A DNA stretch of 30,543 nucleotides, from contig CAYQEC010000026.1 of NCBI GenBank assembly GCA_964416425.1, positions 1 to 30,543 of the forward strand. The letters run 5' to 3'. Source of the stretch: CAYQEC01 sp964416425. GTDB taxonomy: Bacteria > Actinomycetota > Acidimicrobiia > Spongiisociales > UBA5794. The notes beneath the pieces were generated by a model that saw nothing but the letters and a program-made list of their open reading frames with translations, did not search any database and was not told the origin of the DNA. Shown here piece by piece: positions 14,869 to 22,449 of the stretch; the first letter of the stretch is position 1; each line of letters opens with the position of its first letter. The position numbers and the translations under genes are program-made.

Positions 14869-16298
14869 GTCGCCGCTGGGGCTTCCGGGGTATCGACCCG
14901 GAGGACCTGGCACTGTTGTGCGCCCGGATGGAGCAGCGGGCCGAGACCCTCGACGACGCCGCCCGGCGCAACAGCGCCCTGCTGCGCAGCAACGGGCTCG
15001 TCTCGGAGGCGGCGATGCTGGGGCGAGCCCTCACCGGGGTCGCCCACCTGCTCACGGAGGCGGCGGCGGACACGAGGTGGCGGGCCGAGGCGATTCGCCA
15101 CGCCCAGGATTCGACCCTGGCCGCCGCCATTCCGATCCAGGCGTGGCGCCTCGTCGCCGAGGAGGCCGAGTTCGCCGCCACCACCGTGTTCCGGCCGGGG
15201 GAGCGGGACGAGACCCTGAACGCCTGGCGGGAGTGCCCGGCACCGGAGGCGTTGGCAGGCCTCTCGCCGTCGCAGGTCGCCGCCCGGTTCGCGGCGCTGT
15301 CGCCCCTCGCCCGTGACGGGTTCGCCTACCGCTTCCCGGAGCAGGCCGCCTCCCTCGCCGGCGTCCCCGCCGAGGTGCGCTACCTCGCCAACCGCCTCCG
15401 CATCGCCGGCCACGTCGCAGATCTCGAAGATCGGTTGCAGTCGCTGCGCCGCCGGCAACACGATCCCGCAGGCACCGCATGGGAGCACCAGGCGGTGGCC
15501 GACGAGATCGCCGACCTCGGGCATCGGGTCCGGGAGCTGCGGCGCTGGCTCGCCGAGGAGCGCCAGATCCTGTGGTTCGACCCGGCCGGCGACGGGCAGG
15601 TGGTCGAGGTGTTCGGCGATCTCGACGCCGCCCGCCACCTCGCCGTGGTCGTGCCCGGGGTCGGAACCGACCTCGCCGCCTTCAGCCACGGCGACGGCGG
15701 GTTCCGGCACTGCGCCCGCGACCTCGCCCAGGCGGTGGAGCAGCTCGCTCCCCAGTCCGGGACGGCGACCGTCGCCTGGCTCGGCTACGACCCGCCCGAC
15801 GGGGTCGACGCCGTGTCGACGGCGGCGGCCCGTGCCGGGTGCGACGACCTGGCACGGTTCGTCGACCTGATCGACCTCGCCGGCGACCGCCACGTCACCG
15901 TCATCGGGCATAGCTACGGGTCACTGGTGGCGGGCCTCGGTGCGGCCGCAGGCCTCGACGCCGACGAGGTGGTGTTCGTCGGGAGTCCCGGCACCGGCCT
16001 CCACCAGGCGACCGAGGCCCGGCTGCGGGCTGGCGGCAGGGTGTGGGCGGCGCTGGCTGAGGGCGACCCGATCGTGCGGGCGGTCGATCCGGTCGCCGTG
16101 CTCGGCGGGGACGTCGGGCGCCTCTGGCACGGCCCTGACCCGGTGGGTGACGGCTTCGGCGCCGTCGAGTTCGGCACCGGCGGCGCCTCCGGCCACTCCG
16201 GTTACTTCGATCCCGGCACCGAGTCGCTGCGGAACCTGGCCCTCATCGTGGCCGGCCGCGGCGGCGAGGTGGAGGCGGCGGCTCCGGCGGTCCTTTGA
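14865..16298 (+). CDS. DUF1023 alpha/beta hydrolase with helical, WXG-like N-terminus
   Basis: A 477-residue protein. Residues 1-130 are helical (RMEQRAETLDDAARRNSALL..., then a second long helix) and resemble the helical hairpins that guide proteins into type VII secretion. The middle (about 200-240) is a coiled coil. The C-terminal half is a DUF1023 hydrolase: VVPGVGT, AWLGYDPPDG, nucleophile GHSYGS (Ser350), VGSPGTG, an acid region near EGDPIVRAVDP, and HSGYFD. There is no signal peptide. The GTGA overlap with the EccC-type gene ties its translation to the motor, so it is the best candidate for a secreted enzyme of the locus. The substrate is unknown; a cell-envelope ester is one guess. 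It is the last gene before proC. Confidence 0.8.
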   Translation: MSRRWGFRGIDPEDLALLCARMEQRAETLDDAARRNSALLRSNGLVSEAAMLGRALTGVAHLLTEAAADTRWRAEAIRHAQDSTLAAAIPIQAWRLVAEEAEFAATTVFRPGERDETLNAWRECPAPEALAGLSPSQVAARFAALSPLARDGFAYRFPEQAASLAGVPAEVRYLANRLRIAGHVADLEDRLQSLRRRQHDPAGTAWEHQAVADEIADLGHRVRELRRWLAEERQILWFDPAGDGQVVEVFGDLDAARHLAVVVPGVGTDLAAFSHGDGGFRHCARDLAQAVEQLAPQSGTATVAWLGYDPPDGVDAVSTAAARAGCDDLARFVDLIDLAGDRHVTVIGHSYGSLVAGLGAAAGLDADEVVFVGSPGTGLHQATEARLRAGGRVWAALAEGDPIVRAVDPVAVLGGDVGRLWHGPDPVGDGFGAVEFGTGGASGHSGYFDPGTESLRNLALIVAGRGGEVEAAAPAVL

Positions 16299-16415
16299 GC
16301 CCCACAGGTGCCAGAACCAGGTGAGCAGGTGACACGAGGATTGAGGACGGACCGCGGGCTCAACGCAATTCTCGACGTCGGAAGCTCTCCACACCCCCCT
16401 CCACCCCACATCTCG

Positions 16416-16429
16416 TATGATCCATCGCA
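16416..16429 (+). promoter_or_regulatory. -10 box for leaderless proC transcript
   Basis: A perfect TATGAT (16416-16421) precedes the ATG at 16429 by 7 nt. An in-frame ATG at 16417 lies within this box and is rejected as the start. No -35 is apparent. Confidence 0.6.
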
Positions 16430-17253
16430 TGAAACCCACCGTTGCCATCCTCGGAGCCGGGTCCATGGGCGAGATCCTCGCCGAAGGGCTGCTGCGGGCC
16501 GGCTGGACCGTCGACAGCCTGGTGCTCGCCGCCCGCCGGGAGGACCGCGCCCGCGACGCGGAGCGCCGCACTGGCGTCACCACGGTGCTCGATCCGGCGG
16601 CTGCCGCTGCCGGCCGTGACGTCGTCGTCGTCGCCGTCAAGCCCAAGGACGTCGACCACCTCATCGACCAGATCCGGGACACCATCACCCCCGACCAGGT
16701 CGTCATCTCCCTCGCCGCCGGGGTGCCGCTCCAGGTCTACGAGTCGGCCCTGCCCGACGTGGCGGTGGTGCGCTCCATGCCGAACACGCCCGCCGCCGTC
16801 GACGAAGCCATGACGGCCTACTGCGGCGGCGCCCACGCCAGCGCCGACGCCCTCGCCAAGGCGGACGAGATCCTCTCTGCGGTGGGCTCCACCATCCAGC
16901 TCTCCGAGGACCTGCTCGACGCGGTCACCGCCGTCTCCGGCACCGGCCCCGCCTACGTATTCCTGCTCTCGGAGGCCCTCACCGAGGCCGCCATCAGGGA
17001 AGGGCTGCCGCACCACGCCGCCGAGAAGCTCGTGCTCCAGACCCTGCGCGGCGCCGGCATCATGCTCTCGACGACCGACAAGAGCGCCTTCCGGCTCCGG
17101 GCCGAGGTCACCTCCCCCGGCGGCACCACCGCCGCCGCCATGCACGTGCTGGAGGAAGGCGGCTTCCGGGCCCTGCTCGAGAAGGCGGTCCGGGCCGCGG
17201 CCCGGCGCTCCGGCGAGCTCGGCGCCGCGGCGCTCAAGGAATCCGAGGCCTGA
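16429..17253 (+). CDS. proC: Pyrroline-5-carboxylate reductase
   Basis: A 274-residue enzyme for the last step of proline synthesis, the NAD(P)H-dependent reduction of 1-pyrroline-5-carboxylate in the cytosol. The N-terminal Rossmann motif (VAILGAGSMGEI), the central RSMPNTPAAV segment, AVSGTGPAYVF and the C-terminal signature (VTSPGGTTAAAMHVLEEGGF) are all present and the length is normal. The start at MKPTVAIL is chosen from the leaderless promoter. It lies 130 bp after the T7SS-like operon and marks its right boundary. Confidence 0.95.
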   Translation: MKPTVAILGAGSMGEILAEGLLRAGWTVDSLVLAARREDRARDAERRTGVTTVLDPAAAAAGRDVVVVAVKPKDVDHLIDQIRDTITPDQVVISLAAGVPLQVYESALPDVAVVRSMPNTPAAVDEAMTAYCGGAHASADALAKADEILSAVGSTIQLSEDLLDAVTAVSGTGPAYVFLLSEALTEAAIREGLPHHAAEKLVLQTLRGAGIMLSTTDKSAFRLRAEVTSPGGTTAAAMHVLEEGGFRALLEKAVRAAARRSGELGAAALKESEA

Positions 17254-17273
17254 ACCGGCTCCGGTCCGGTCGA

Positions 17274-17290
17274 GCCGGGCCGAGCCCGGC
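17274..17290 (+). terminator. Hairpin after proC
   Basis: GCCGGGC (17274-17280) and GCCCGGC (17284-17290) form a 7-bp GC stem with a 3-nt loop, 20 nt after the proC stop. No T-run follows; the next gene's -10 box begins 4 nt later. Confidence 0.4.
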
Positions 17291-17293
17291 GCC

Positions 17294-17307
17294 TACCATT
17301 GCCGCCA
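17294..17307 (+). promoter_or_regulatory. -10 box for leaderless membrane-protein transcript
   Basis: TACCAT (17294-17299) is followed by 7 nt and the ATG at 17307, the same geometry as at proC and the other leaderless genes. Confidence 0.5.
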
Positions 17308-18506
17308 TGAGACGCCCCCTGGCATTGCCCCTCGCCCTCCTGTTCCTCCTCGCCTCGGCGGCCCCGGCCGTCGCCGCGGCCGACCCCGACGAGGTGGCCG
17401 CGGCGGTACAGGACGACGGCGTCTACGTGCAACCCGGGTCGGACCTGTCGGAGGCGGAGGCGGGCCGGCTCGTCGCCGAGGCCCGCAACGCCGGGGAACG
17501 CCTCTCGGTGATCGTGCTCAGCGACGATGCCCCCTCCGGGGCGGTGACCTTCGGCGACGCGGTGGCCGACCGGCTCACCGAGCAGAACCTGCTGTTCGTG
17601 CTCACCCCCAGCGACGTCGGCATCGCCGGTGAAGGCGACGTGTTCACCACCACCCAGATCCAGGACGCCCTCGACATCGCGGTCGCCGCCGGCGGCTCCG
17701 ACCGGGACTACGTCACCAACTTCGTGCACGTCCTCACGGGCGGCACCGCCGCGGAACCCGGCGGCGACGGCACCTCCGGCTCCTCCGGCGGCGGCGGTTC
17801 CGGGATCATCTGGTTCCTCGTCATCGTCGTGGTTGTCGGCGTCGGGGTGGTGCTGCTGGTGCGCAGCAGCCGCAAGAAGGCCGACGCCTCGGCCGCCGCC
17901 AAGCTCGCCGCCGCCAAGGAGGCGGTCCAGAAGCAGGTCGACGCCGTCGCAAACGACATCCTCGACATGGCCGACGAGGTGAGCGCCTCCGGCAACCCGC
18001 AAGCCCGGCAGTACTTCGAGGAGGCGAGCGCCGCCTACACCGCCGCCTCCGAGCGGCTCGCCGCCGCCACCACCCCCCAGGCCCTGCTCGACCTCTCCAA
18101 CGAGCTCGACGTCGCCATCTGGCAGCTCGACTGCACCGAGGCGCTGCTCGACGGCAAACCGCTCCCCGCCAAACCCGAACCGAGAAAGCCGGAGCCACCA
18201 CCCGCCCCCGCCGGGTCGGCCGCTCCCGCCCCGGGTCCCGTCCCCGGCTACGACCGGCGCTCCACCCGGCGCAGCTCCTATGCCGGGCCCGGCCTGCTCG
18301 ACGTGCTCATCGGGGTCGCCGGCCAGGTCATGGCGGGAGGCCGGGTCCGCTCCCGCGGCGGCATGTTCGGTGGCGGCATGTTCGGTGGCGGGATGTCCCG
18401 CGCCGGCCGCCGCACGACCAGTCGCAGCAGCGGCGCCTCCCGGCCCCGGCCTAGCTCCCGGGGCACCGGCGGCCGCATCCGCATGGGCCGCTCCCGGCGC
18501 CGCTGA
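17307..18506 (+). CDS. Signal-peptide, single-pass membrane protein upstream of pspA
   Basis: A 399-residue protein with a signal peptide (1-24, ending AVAAA) and an extracytoplasmic alpha/beta domain (about 25-145; ERLSVIVLSDD...NLLFVLTPSDVGI), which recalls small TPM/Rv1476-like domains. A Gly/Ser hinge, one membrane helix (about 167-186) and a cytoplasmic Ala-rich coiled coil (about 190-290) follow. The C-terminal tail is Pro-rich, then Gly/Arg-rich (GGMFGGGMFGGGM, many Arg). No enzyme motif is seen. It lies 65 bp before pspA on the same strand, so a role in envelope stress or as a membrane partner of PspA is plausible. The family assignment is uncertain. Confidence 0.75.
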   Translation: MRRPLALPLALLFLLASAAPAVAAADPDEVAAAVQDDGVYVQPGSDLSEAEAGRLVAEARNAGERLSVIVLSDDAPSGAVTFGDAVADRLTEQNLLFVLTPSDVGIAGEGDVFTTTQIQDALDIAVAAGGSDRDYVTNFVHVLTGGTAAEPGGDGTSGSSGGGGSGIIWFLVIVVVVGVGVVLLVRSSRKKADASAAAKLAAAKEAVQKQVDAVANDILDMADEVSASGNPQARQYFEEASAAYTAASERLAAATTPQALLDLSNELDVAIWQLDCTEALLDGKPLPAKPEPRKPEPPPAPAGSAAPAPGPVPGYDRRSTRRSSYAGPGLLDVLIGVAGQVMAGGRVRSRGGMFGGGMFGGGMSRAGRRTTSRSSGASRPRPSSRGTGGRIRMGRSRRR

Positions 18507-18535
18507 ACCCCTGGTGGCGGGGTCACCCCATCACC

Positions 18536-18541
18536 TAGACT
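18536..18541 (+). promoter_or_regulatory. -10 box upstream of pspA
   Basis: TAGACT (18536-18541) lies 30 nt before the pspA ATG, leaving a leader with the ribosome site GGAAGGA. It suggests pspA can be transcribed separately from the membrane-protein gene. Confidence 0.35.
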
Positions 18542-18571
18542 CCGTTTCAGCACACCGCAGGAAGGACACCC

Positions 18572-19294
18572 ATGAGCTTTTTCAGGCGAATCTGGGGCTA
18601 CATCAAGGCGCTGTTCCGGGGCGCCGCCGAAAAGGCGATGAAGCCCGAGGTCGAGATCGAGCAGGCCATCAACGAGGCCCGCAGGCGTGACCAGGAGCTG
18701 CGCAACCAGGCCGCCAAGGTCGTCGCCCATCGCACCCAGCTCGAGAGCAGGATCGGGAGGGTCGCCGACGACGTCGGTGAAGCCCGCGAGATGGCCAAGC
18801 AGTCGATCCTCAAAGCCGAGGAGGCGAAGACGGCCGGCGACGCCGAGGGCCAGGCGAAGTGGACGAGGACGGCACAGTCGCTGGCCATGAAGCTGCAGGC
18901 ATCCGAGAACAACCTCTCGCTGCTGAAGGCGCAGTACGAGTCGGCCGTGGAACAGGCCGACCAGGCCAAGACCGCCGTGCAGCAGAACGCCATGAGGGTC
19001 CAGGAGCTGGCCGCCAAGCGCATGGAGCTGCTCGGCACCCTCGAAGCCGCCAAGATGCAGGAATCGGTCAACAAGGCCGTCGAGTCGCTGTCCAGCACCA
19101 TGGACTACGACATGCCGTCGCTCGAGAAGATCGAGGACAAGATCGAGGTCCGCAAGGCCGAGGCGATGGCGAAGGCCGAGCTGCGCGATGCGACCCCCGA
19201 AGGGGCCGAGGCGGAGCTGAAGGAAGCCATCAACGTAGTCCAGGCCGACGCCAAGCTGGAGGAGCTGAAGGCGGAGTTGGGGCTCACGTCCTGA
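18572..19294 (+). CDS. pspA: PspA/IM30 family membrane-maintenance protein
   Basis: A 240-residue protein, almost entirely long coiled coil, with an amphipathic N-terminal helix (SFFRRIWGYIKALFRGAAEKA) that can dip into the membrane. The heptad-rich helices (about 25-180) and the conserved segment near ALEKI-like residues (MPSLEKIEDKIEVRKAEA) are typical of PspA/IM30 proteins. These assemble into ESCRT-III-like rings or rods that stabilise stressed membranes. The ribosome site is GGAAGGA, 7 nt before ATG. A strong hairpin follows the gene. Confidence 0.9.
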   Translation: MSFFRRIWGYIKALFRGAAEKAMKPEVEIEQAINEARRRDQELRNQAAKVVAHRTQLESRIGRVADDVGEAREMAKQSILKAEEAKTAGDAEGQAKWTRTAQSLAMKLQASENNLSLLKAQYESAVEQADQAKTAVQQNAMRVQELAAKRMELLGTLEAAKMQESVNKAVESLSSTMDYDMPSLEKIEDKIEVRKAEAMAKAELRDATPEGAEAELKEAINVVQADAKLEELKAELGLTS

Positions 19295-19316
19295 CCCCGA
19301 CCGAGAAGGACGGGAA

Positions 19317-19348
19317 GGAAGGCCCCCGGAGCGATCCGGGGGCCTTCC
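19317..19348 (+). terminator. Strong hairpin terminator after pspA
   Basis: A perfect 13-bp inverted repeat, GGAAGGCCCCCGG (19317-19329) and CCGGGGGCCTTCC (19336-19348), with a 6-nt loop, 22 nt after the stop. No T-run follows, as is often the case in high-GC actinobacteria. Confidence 0.75.
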
Positions 19349-19386
19349 CCGCATCACGGGACACGCCGGGGCCGTCACCCGCCCGG

Positions 19387-19392
19387 TACACT
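19387..19392 (+). promoter_or_regulatory. -10 box of the Fe-S reductase gene
   Basis: TACACT (19387-19392) lies 29 nt before the GTG at 19422, with the ribosome site GGAGGAA at 19411-19417 between them. Confidence 0.35.
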
Positions 19393-19421
19393 CGGCCCGT
19401 CGCCGAGACGGGAGGAACCGC

Positions 19422-21596
19422 GTGACCGGCAGCGACGACGTGGAACGGGACGAGTCCGAGCCGCGACGCCTCCACCTCGACGCCGCCACCGCCATCCTGC
19501 TCGTCACCGGCGTCTCCGTCGCCGCCCTCTTCGTGCTCTGGTGGCTCGGCAGCATCCCGGGCGAACCGACCGCCACGGTGCGGCGGGTCGTCTTCGGCAA
19601 CGTCCCCGGCGCCCTGATCGCCCTCTTCTACGTCGCCGTCGCCGTCTTCCTCACCTTCGCCGGGTACCTCTTCGCGGAACGGGCCCGCAACTGGGCACGG
19701 GGGAAGGCCGAGCGGCGGGACGGCATGTGGCGGAGCCGCCTGCGGGAGCTGTGGCGCGGCGCTTCGATGCAGACCGTGCTGCGGGAACCGGCCGCAGGCA
19801 TCCCCCACGCCGCCCTCTTCTACGGCTTCGCGGTGCTGTTCCTCGGCACCGTCACCCTCGAGATCGACCACCTGCTGCCCGCCAACCTCAAGTTCCTCAC
19901 CGGCGGCGTCTACCAGGGTTACTCGGCGGTCCTCGACCTCGCCGCGGTGGTGTTCCTCGTCGGGGTGGTGTGGCTGGCGGTGCGCCGCTACGTGATGATG
20001 CCGTGGCGGCTCCGCACCAAGACCCGGCCCGAGGACGGCTGGATCCTGCTCACCCTGGCGCTGATCGGGATCACCGGTCTGGCGGTGGAGGCCGCCCGTA
20101 TCACCGTCGCCGGCCACCCCCACTTCGAGACCTGGTCGTTCGTCGGCTACCCGCTCAGCTACCTGATCCCCCGCTCCACCGCCGCCGGCACCCACCAGGC
20201 GCTGTGGATCGCCCACGTCGCCTCCTTCGTCGCCTTCCTGCTGATGCTGCCACTCACCAAGCTGCGCCACATGCTCACCTCGCCGGCCAACATGTTCCTG
20301 GCGCCCCGCACCCGTCCCAAGGGCGCCATGCGAGAGATGCCGAACCTGCTCGAAGCCGAGGACATCGAGACCGTCGGCGCCTCGGTGGTGGGGGAGTTCA
20401 CCTGGAAGCAGCTGCTCGACACCGACGCCTGTACCGTGTGCGGGCGTTGCACCTCGGTGTGTCCCGCCAACGGCACCGGCAAGCCGCTCGACCCCCGCGA
20501 GATCGTGCTCAAACTCGGCGAGGTCGCCGCCCGCACCGCCGCCGGGCTGGTGCCGCCGCCGGTCGGAGTCGACGCCGCCATCACCGTCACCTCCGAATCG
20601 GTGTTCGAGCGCATCACCGCCGAGGAGCTGTGGGCCTGCACCTCGTGCCGGGCCTGCGACGAGGTATGCCCGGTCGACATCGAGATCCTCGACAAGATCC
20701 TCGACATGCGCCGCTACCTGGCGCTGATGGAGGCCCGCTTCCCGACCGAGCTGGGCAAGACCTTCGTCAGCATGGAGAACTCCTCGAACGTCTACGGCAT
20801 GGCCCAGGGCACCCGCGGCGACTGGGTGAAGGAACTCGATTTTGAGGTCAAGCTGCTCGGGGAGCCCGGTGTCACCGCCGAGTACCTCTACTGGGTCGGC
20901 TGCGCCGGGTCCTTCGACGACCGCAACCGCAAGGTGACGATCTCCACCGCCCGCCTCCTCCACGAAGCCGGCGTCGACTTCGCCATCCTCGGCGCCCGGG
21001 AGCGCTGCACCGGCGACCCGGCCCGGCGCGCCGGGAACGAGTACCTCTTCCAGAGCCTCGCCCTGCAGAACATCGAGACGCTCAACGACCTCGGGGTGAG
21101 CAAGATCGTCACCCAGTGCCCCCACTGCTTCAACACCCTCGCCAACGAATACTCCCAGTTCGGCGGCGACTACGAGGTGGTCCACCACAGCGAGCTGCTC
21201 ATGCAACTCGTCACCGACGGCCGCATCACGCCCAAGTCGAACGGATCCCGCATCGCCTACCACGATCCCTGCTACCTGGCCCGCCACAACGACGTGCTGG
21301 CGCCACCGCGGGCCATCGTCGACGCGGTGGGGGAACGGGTCGAGATGCCCCGCAGCGGCATGGAGTCGTTCTGCTGCGGCGCCGGCGGGGCCCACATGTG
21401 GATGGAGGAGCCCACCGGCAAGAAGATCAACATCGAGCGCACCGAGGAGGCCGTGGCCACCGGGGCCGACGTTATCGCCACCGGGTGCCCCTTCTGCTTC
21501 GTCATGATGGACGACGGCGTCAAGGACCTCGGCGCCGACGAGACGGTGGCGGTCAAGGACCTGGCGGTGTTGCTGGCGGAGCAGACGCTCGACTGA
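19422..21596 (+). CDS. Membrane Fe-S reductase (NarI-like, 4Fe-4S and two CCG domains; HdrD-related)
   Basis: A 724-residue fusion. The N-terminal third has about six membrane helices like a NarI/HdrE cytochrome-b-type subunit. It is followed by two 4Fe-4S motifs (CTVCGRCTSVCP about 338-349, CTSCRACDEVCP about 406-417) and two cysteine-rich CCG domains. The first CCG domain has VGCAGS near 493, ERCTGD with Thr in place of the second Cys, and CPHC. The second has HDPCYL, FCCGAGG near 649 and CPFC. This resembles the heterodisulfide-reductase-related iron-sulfur reductases widespread in Actinobacteria. They probably pass electrons between the quinone pool and a soluble partner, but the substrate is not known from sequence. 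The GTG start has a strong ribosome site. Confidence 0.9.
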   Translation: MTGSDDVERDESEPRRLHLDAATAILLVTGVSVAALFVLWWLGSIPGEPTATVRRVVFGNVPGALIALFYVAVAVFLTFAGYLFAERARNWARGKAERRDGMWRSRLRELWRGASMQTVLREPAAGIPHAALFYGFAVLFLGTVTLEIDHLLPANLKFLTGGVYQGYSAVLDLAAVVFLVGVVWLAVRRYVMMPWRLRTKTRPEDGWILLTLALIGITGLAVEAARITVAGHPHFETWSFVGYPLSYLIPRSTAAGTHQALWIAHVASFVAFLLMLPLTKLRHMLTSPANMFLAPRTRPKGAMREMPNLLEAEDIETVGASVVGEFTWKQLLDTDACTVCGRCTSVCPANGTGKPLDPREIVLKLGEVAARTAAGLVPPPVGVDAAITVTSESVFERITAEELWACTSCRACDEVCPVDIEILDKILDMRRYLALMEARFPTELGKTFVSMENSSNVYGMAQGTRGDWVKELDFEVKLLGEPGVTAEYLYWVGCAGSFDDRNRKVTISTARLLHEAGVDFAILGARERCTGDPARRAGNEYLFQSLALQNIETLNDLGVSKIVTQCPHCFNTLANEYSQFGGDYEVVHHSELLMQLVTDGRITPKSNGSRIAYHDPCYLARHNDVLAPPRAIVDAVGERVEMPRSGMESFCCGAGGAHMWMEEPTGKKINIERTEEAVATGADVIATGCPFCFVMMDDGVKDLGADETVAVKDLAVLLAEQTLD

Positions 21597-21694
21597 CCGA
21601 TCGCCGGGCCGCCGCGAATCGCCGCTGCCCGCCGATTCAAGCTATGCGGCCTCGCTGCCGATAGGTTCCCGTTGACCAGAAGTTGGGGCGGCAA

Positions 21695-21901
21695 ATGGCG
21701 TGTGCACACTGTGGAGCCGAAACCGGAGAGGGCCGGGACGATCCGTCCCTTTGCGAGGCGTGTGAGCAGCGTCACGACTGGTTCGAGCTGATCGAGATGG
21801 TGCAGGCCGGCGCCGCGGCGCCCGCTCCCACCACCCCGCCCGCCCCCGACGCCGCCCTCCCCGCCGATCCGTTCCGGGACCGCCAGACCATCACCGTCTG
21901 A
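21695..21901 (+). CDS. Small zinc-ribbon-like protein
   Basis: A 68-residue protein whose N-terminus has two C-x2-C pairs (CAHCG ... CEAC) spaced like a zinc ribbon, followed by an acidic helix and a Pro/Ala-rich tail. The ATG at 21695 was preferred over the upstream in-frame start at 21683 because a G-rich ribosome site (GGGGCGG) lies just before it. Function unknown; it may bind a partner protein or nucleic acid. A TAGGTT box near 21662 could be its promoter. Confidence 0.6.
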   Translation: MACAHCGAETGEGRDDPSLCEACEQRHDWFELIEMVQAGAAAPAPTTPPAPDAALPADPFRDRQTITV

Positions 21902-22027
21902 GGCGTCACCCCGCCGCTCCGATCGCCATCGCCCGTACCGTGTCTCTACCCTGGGGAGAGGCGTTCGGGCCCCCGGGGACGGAGCCGCCGTCTCACCGCC
22001 TGGGCCCGATCCCGGAGGGAGCGTGCC

Positions 22028-22285
22028 ATGCCCGAGATCCGAGCCCGGTTCGAGAGGGCGATTGCCGTGGTCCAGGAGCTTCCCCACCGGCCCGACCCTG
22101 CCACGCTGCTCCGCCTCTACGCCCTCTACAAGCAGGCGGTGGCCGGGGACGTCGCCGGTGACCGGCCCGGCGCCTTCGACCTCAAGGCGAGAGCGAAGTA
22201 CGACGCGTGGGCGGCGATCCGGGGCACCAGCCCCGAGGACGCCATGGAGGCGTACAGCGGCCTCGTCGACGAGCTGAAGCCGTAG
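22028..22285 (+). CDS. Acyl-CoA-binding protein
   Basis: An 85-residue protein matching the ACBP fold closely: LRLYALYKQA...GD, RPGAFDLKARAKYDAW and the closing EDAMEAYSGLVDEL. These carry the conserved Tyr, Lys and Trp residues that hold the CoA moiety in known ACBPs. ACBPs buffer and transport long-chain acyl-CoA in the cytosol. A GGAGGG ribosome site lies upstream. The gene stands alone, with intergenic DNA on both sides. Confidence 0.9.
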   Translation: MPEIRARFERAIAVVQELPHRPDPATLLRLYALYKQAVAGDVAGDRPGAFDLKARAKYDAWAAIRGTSPEDAMEAYSGLVDELKP

Positions 22286-22449
22286 GAGTCGGCGCAGCCC
22301 TCCGAGAGGACGCGACGCAGCCGGACTCGAGGGCTTCGTCGCCACATCGCCGATGGTCGTGATCGAGTTCGAATGAGGCCTGCCTCGCAGCGCTAACCCT
22401 TGCCGCGCCGCTGCGACGGGTAGCCTGTGAGCGGTCCACCGGAGGGTAT

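Noticed and set aside
16417..16428. ATG at 16417 as the proC start
   Set aside because: It sits inside the TATGAT promoter box; the ATG at 16429 has the standard 7-nt spacing and begins the family-conserved N-terminus.
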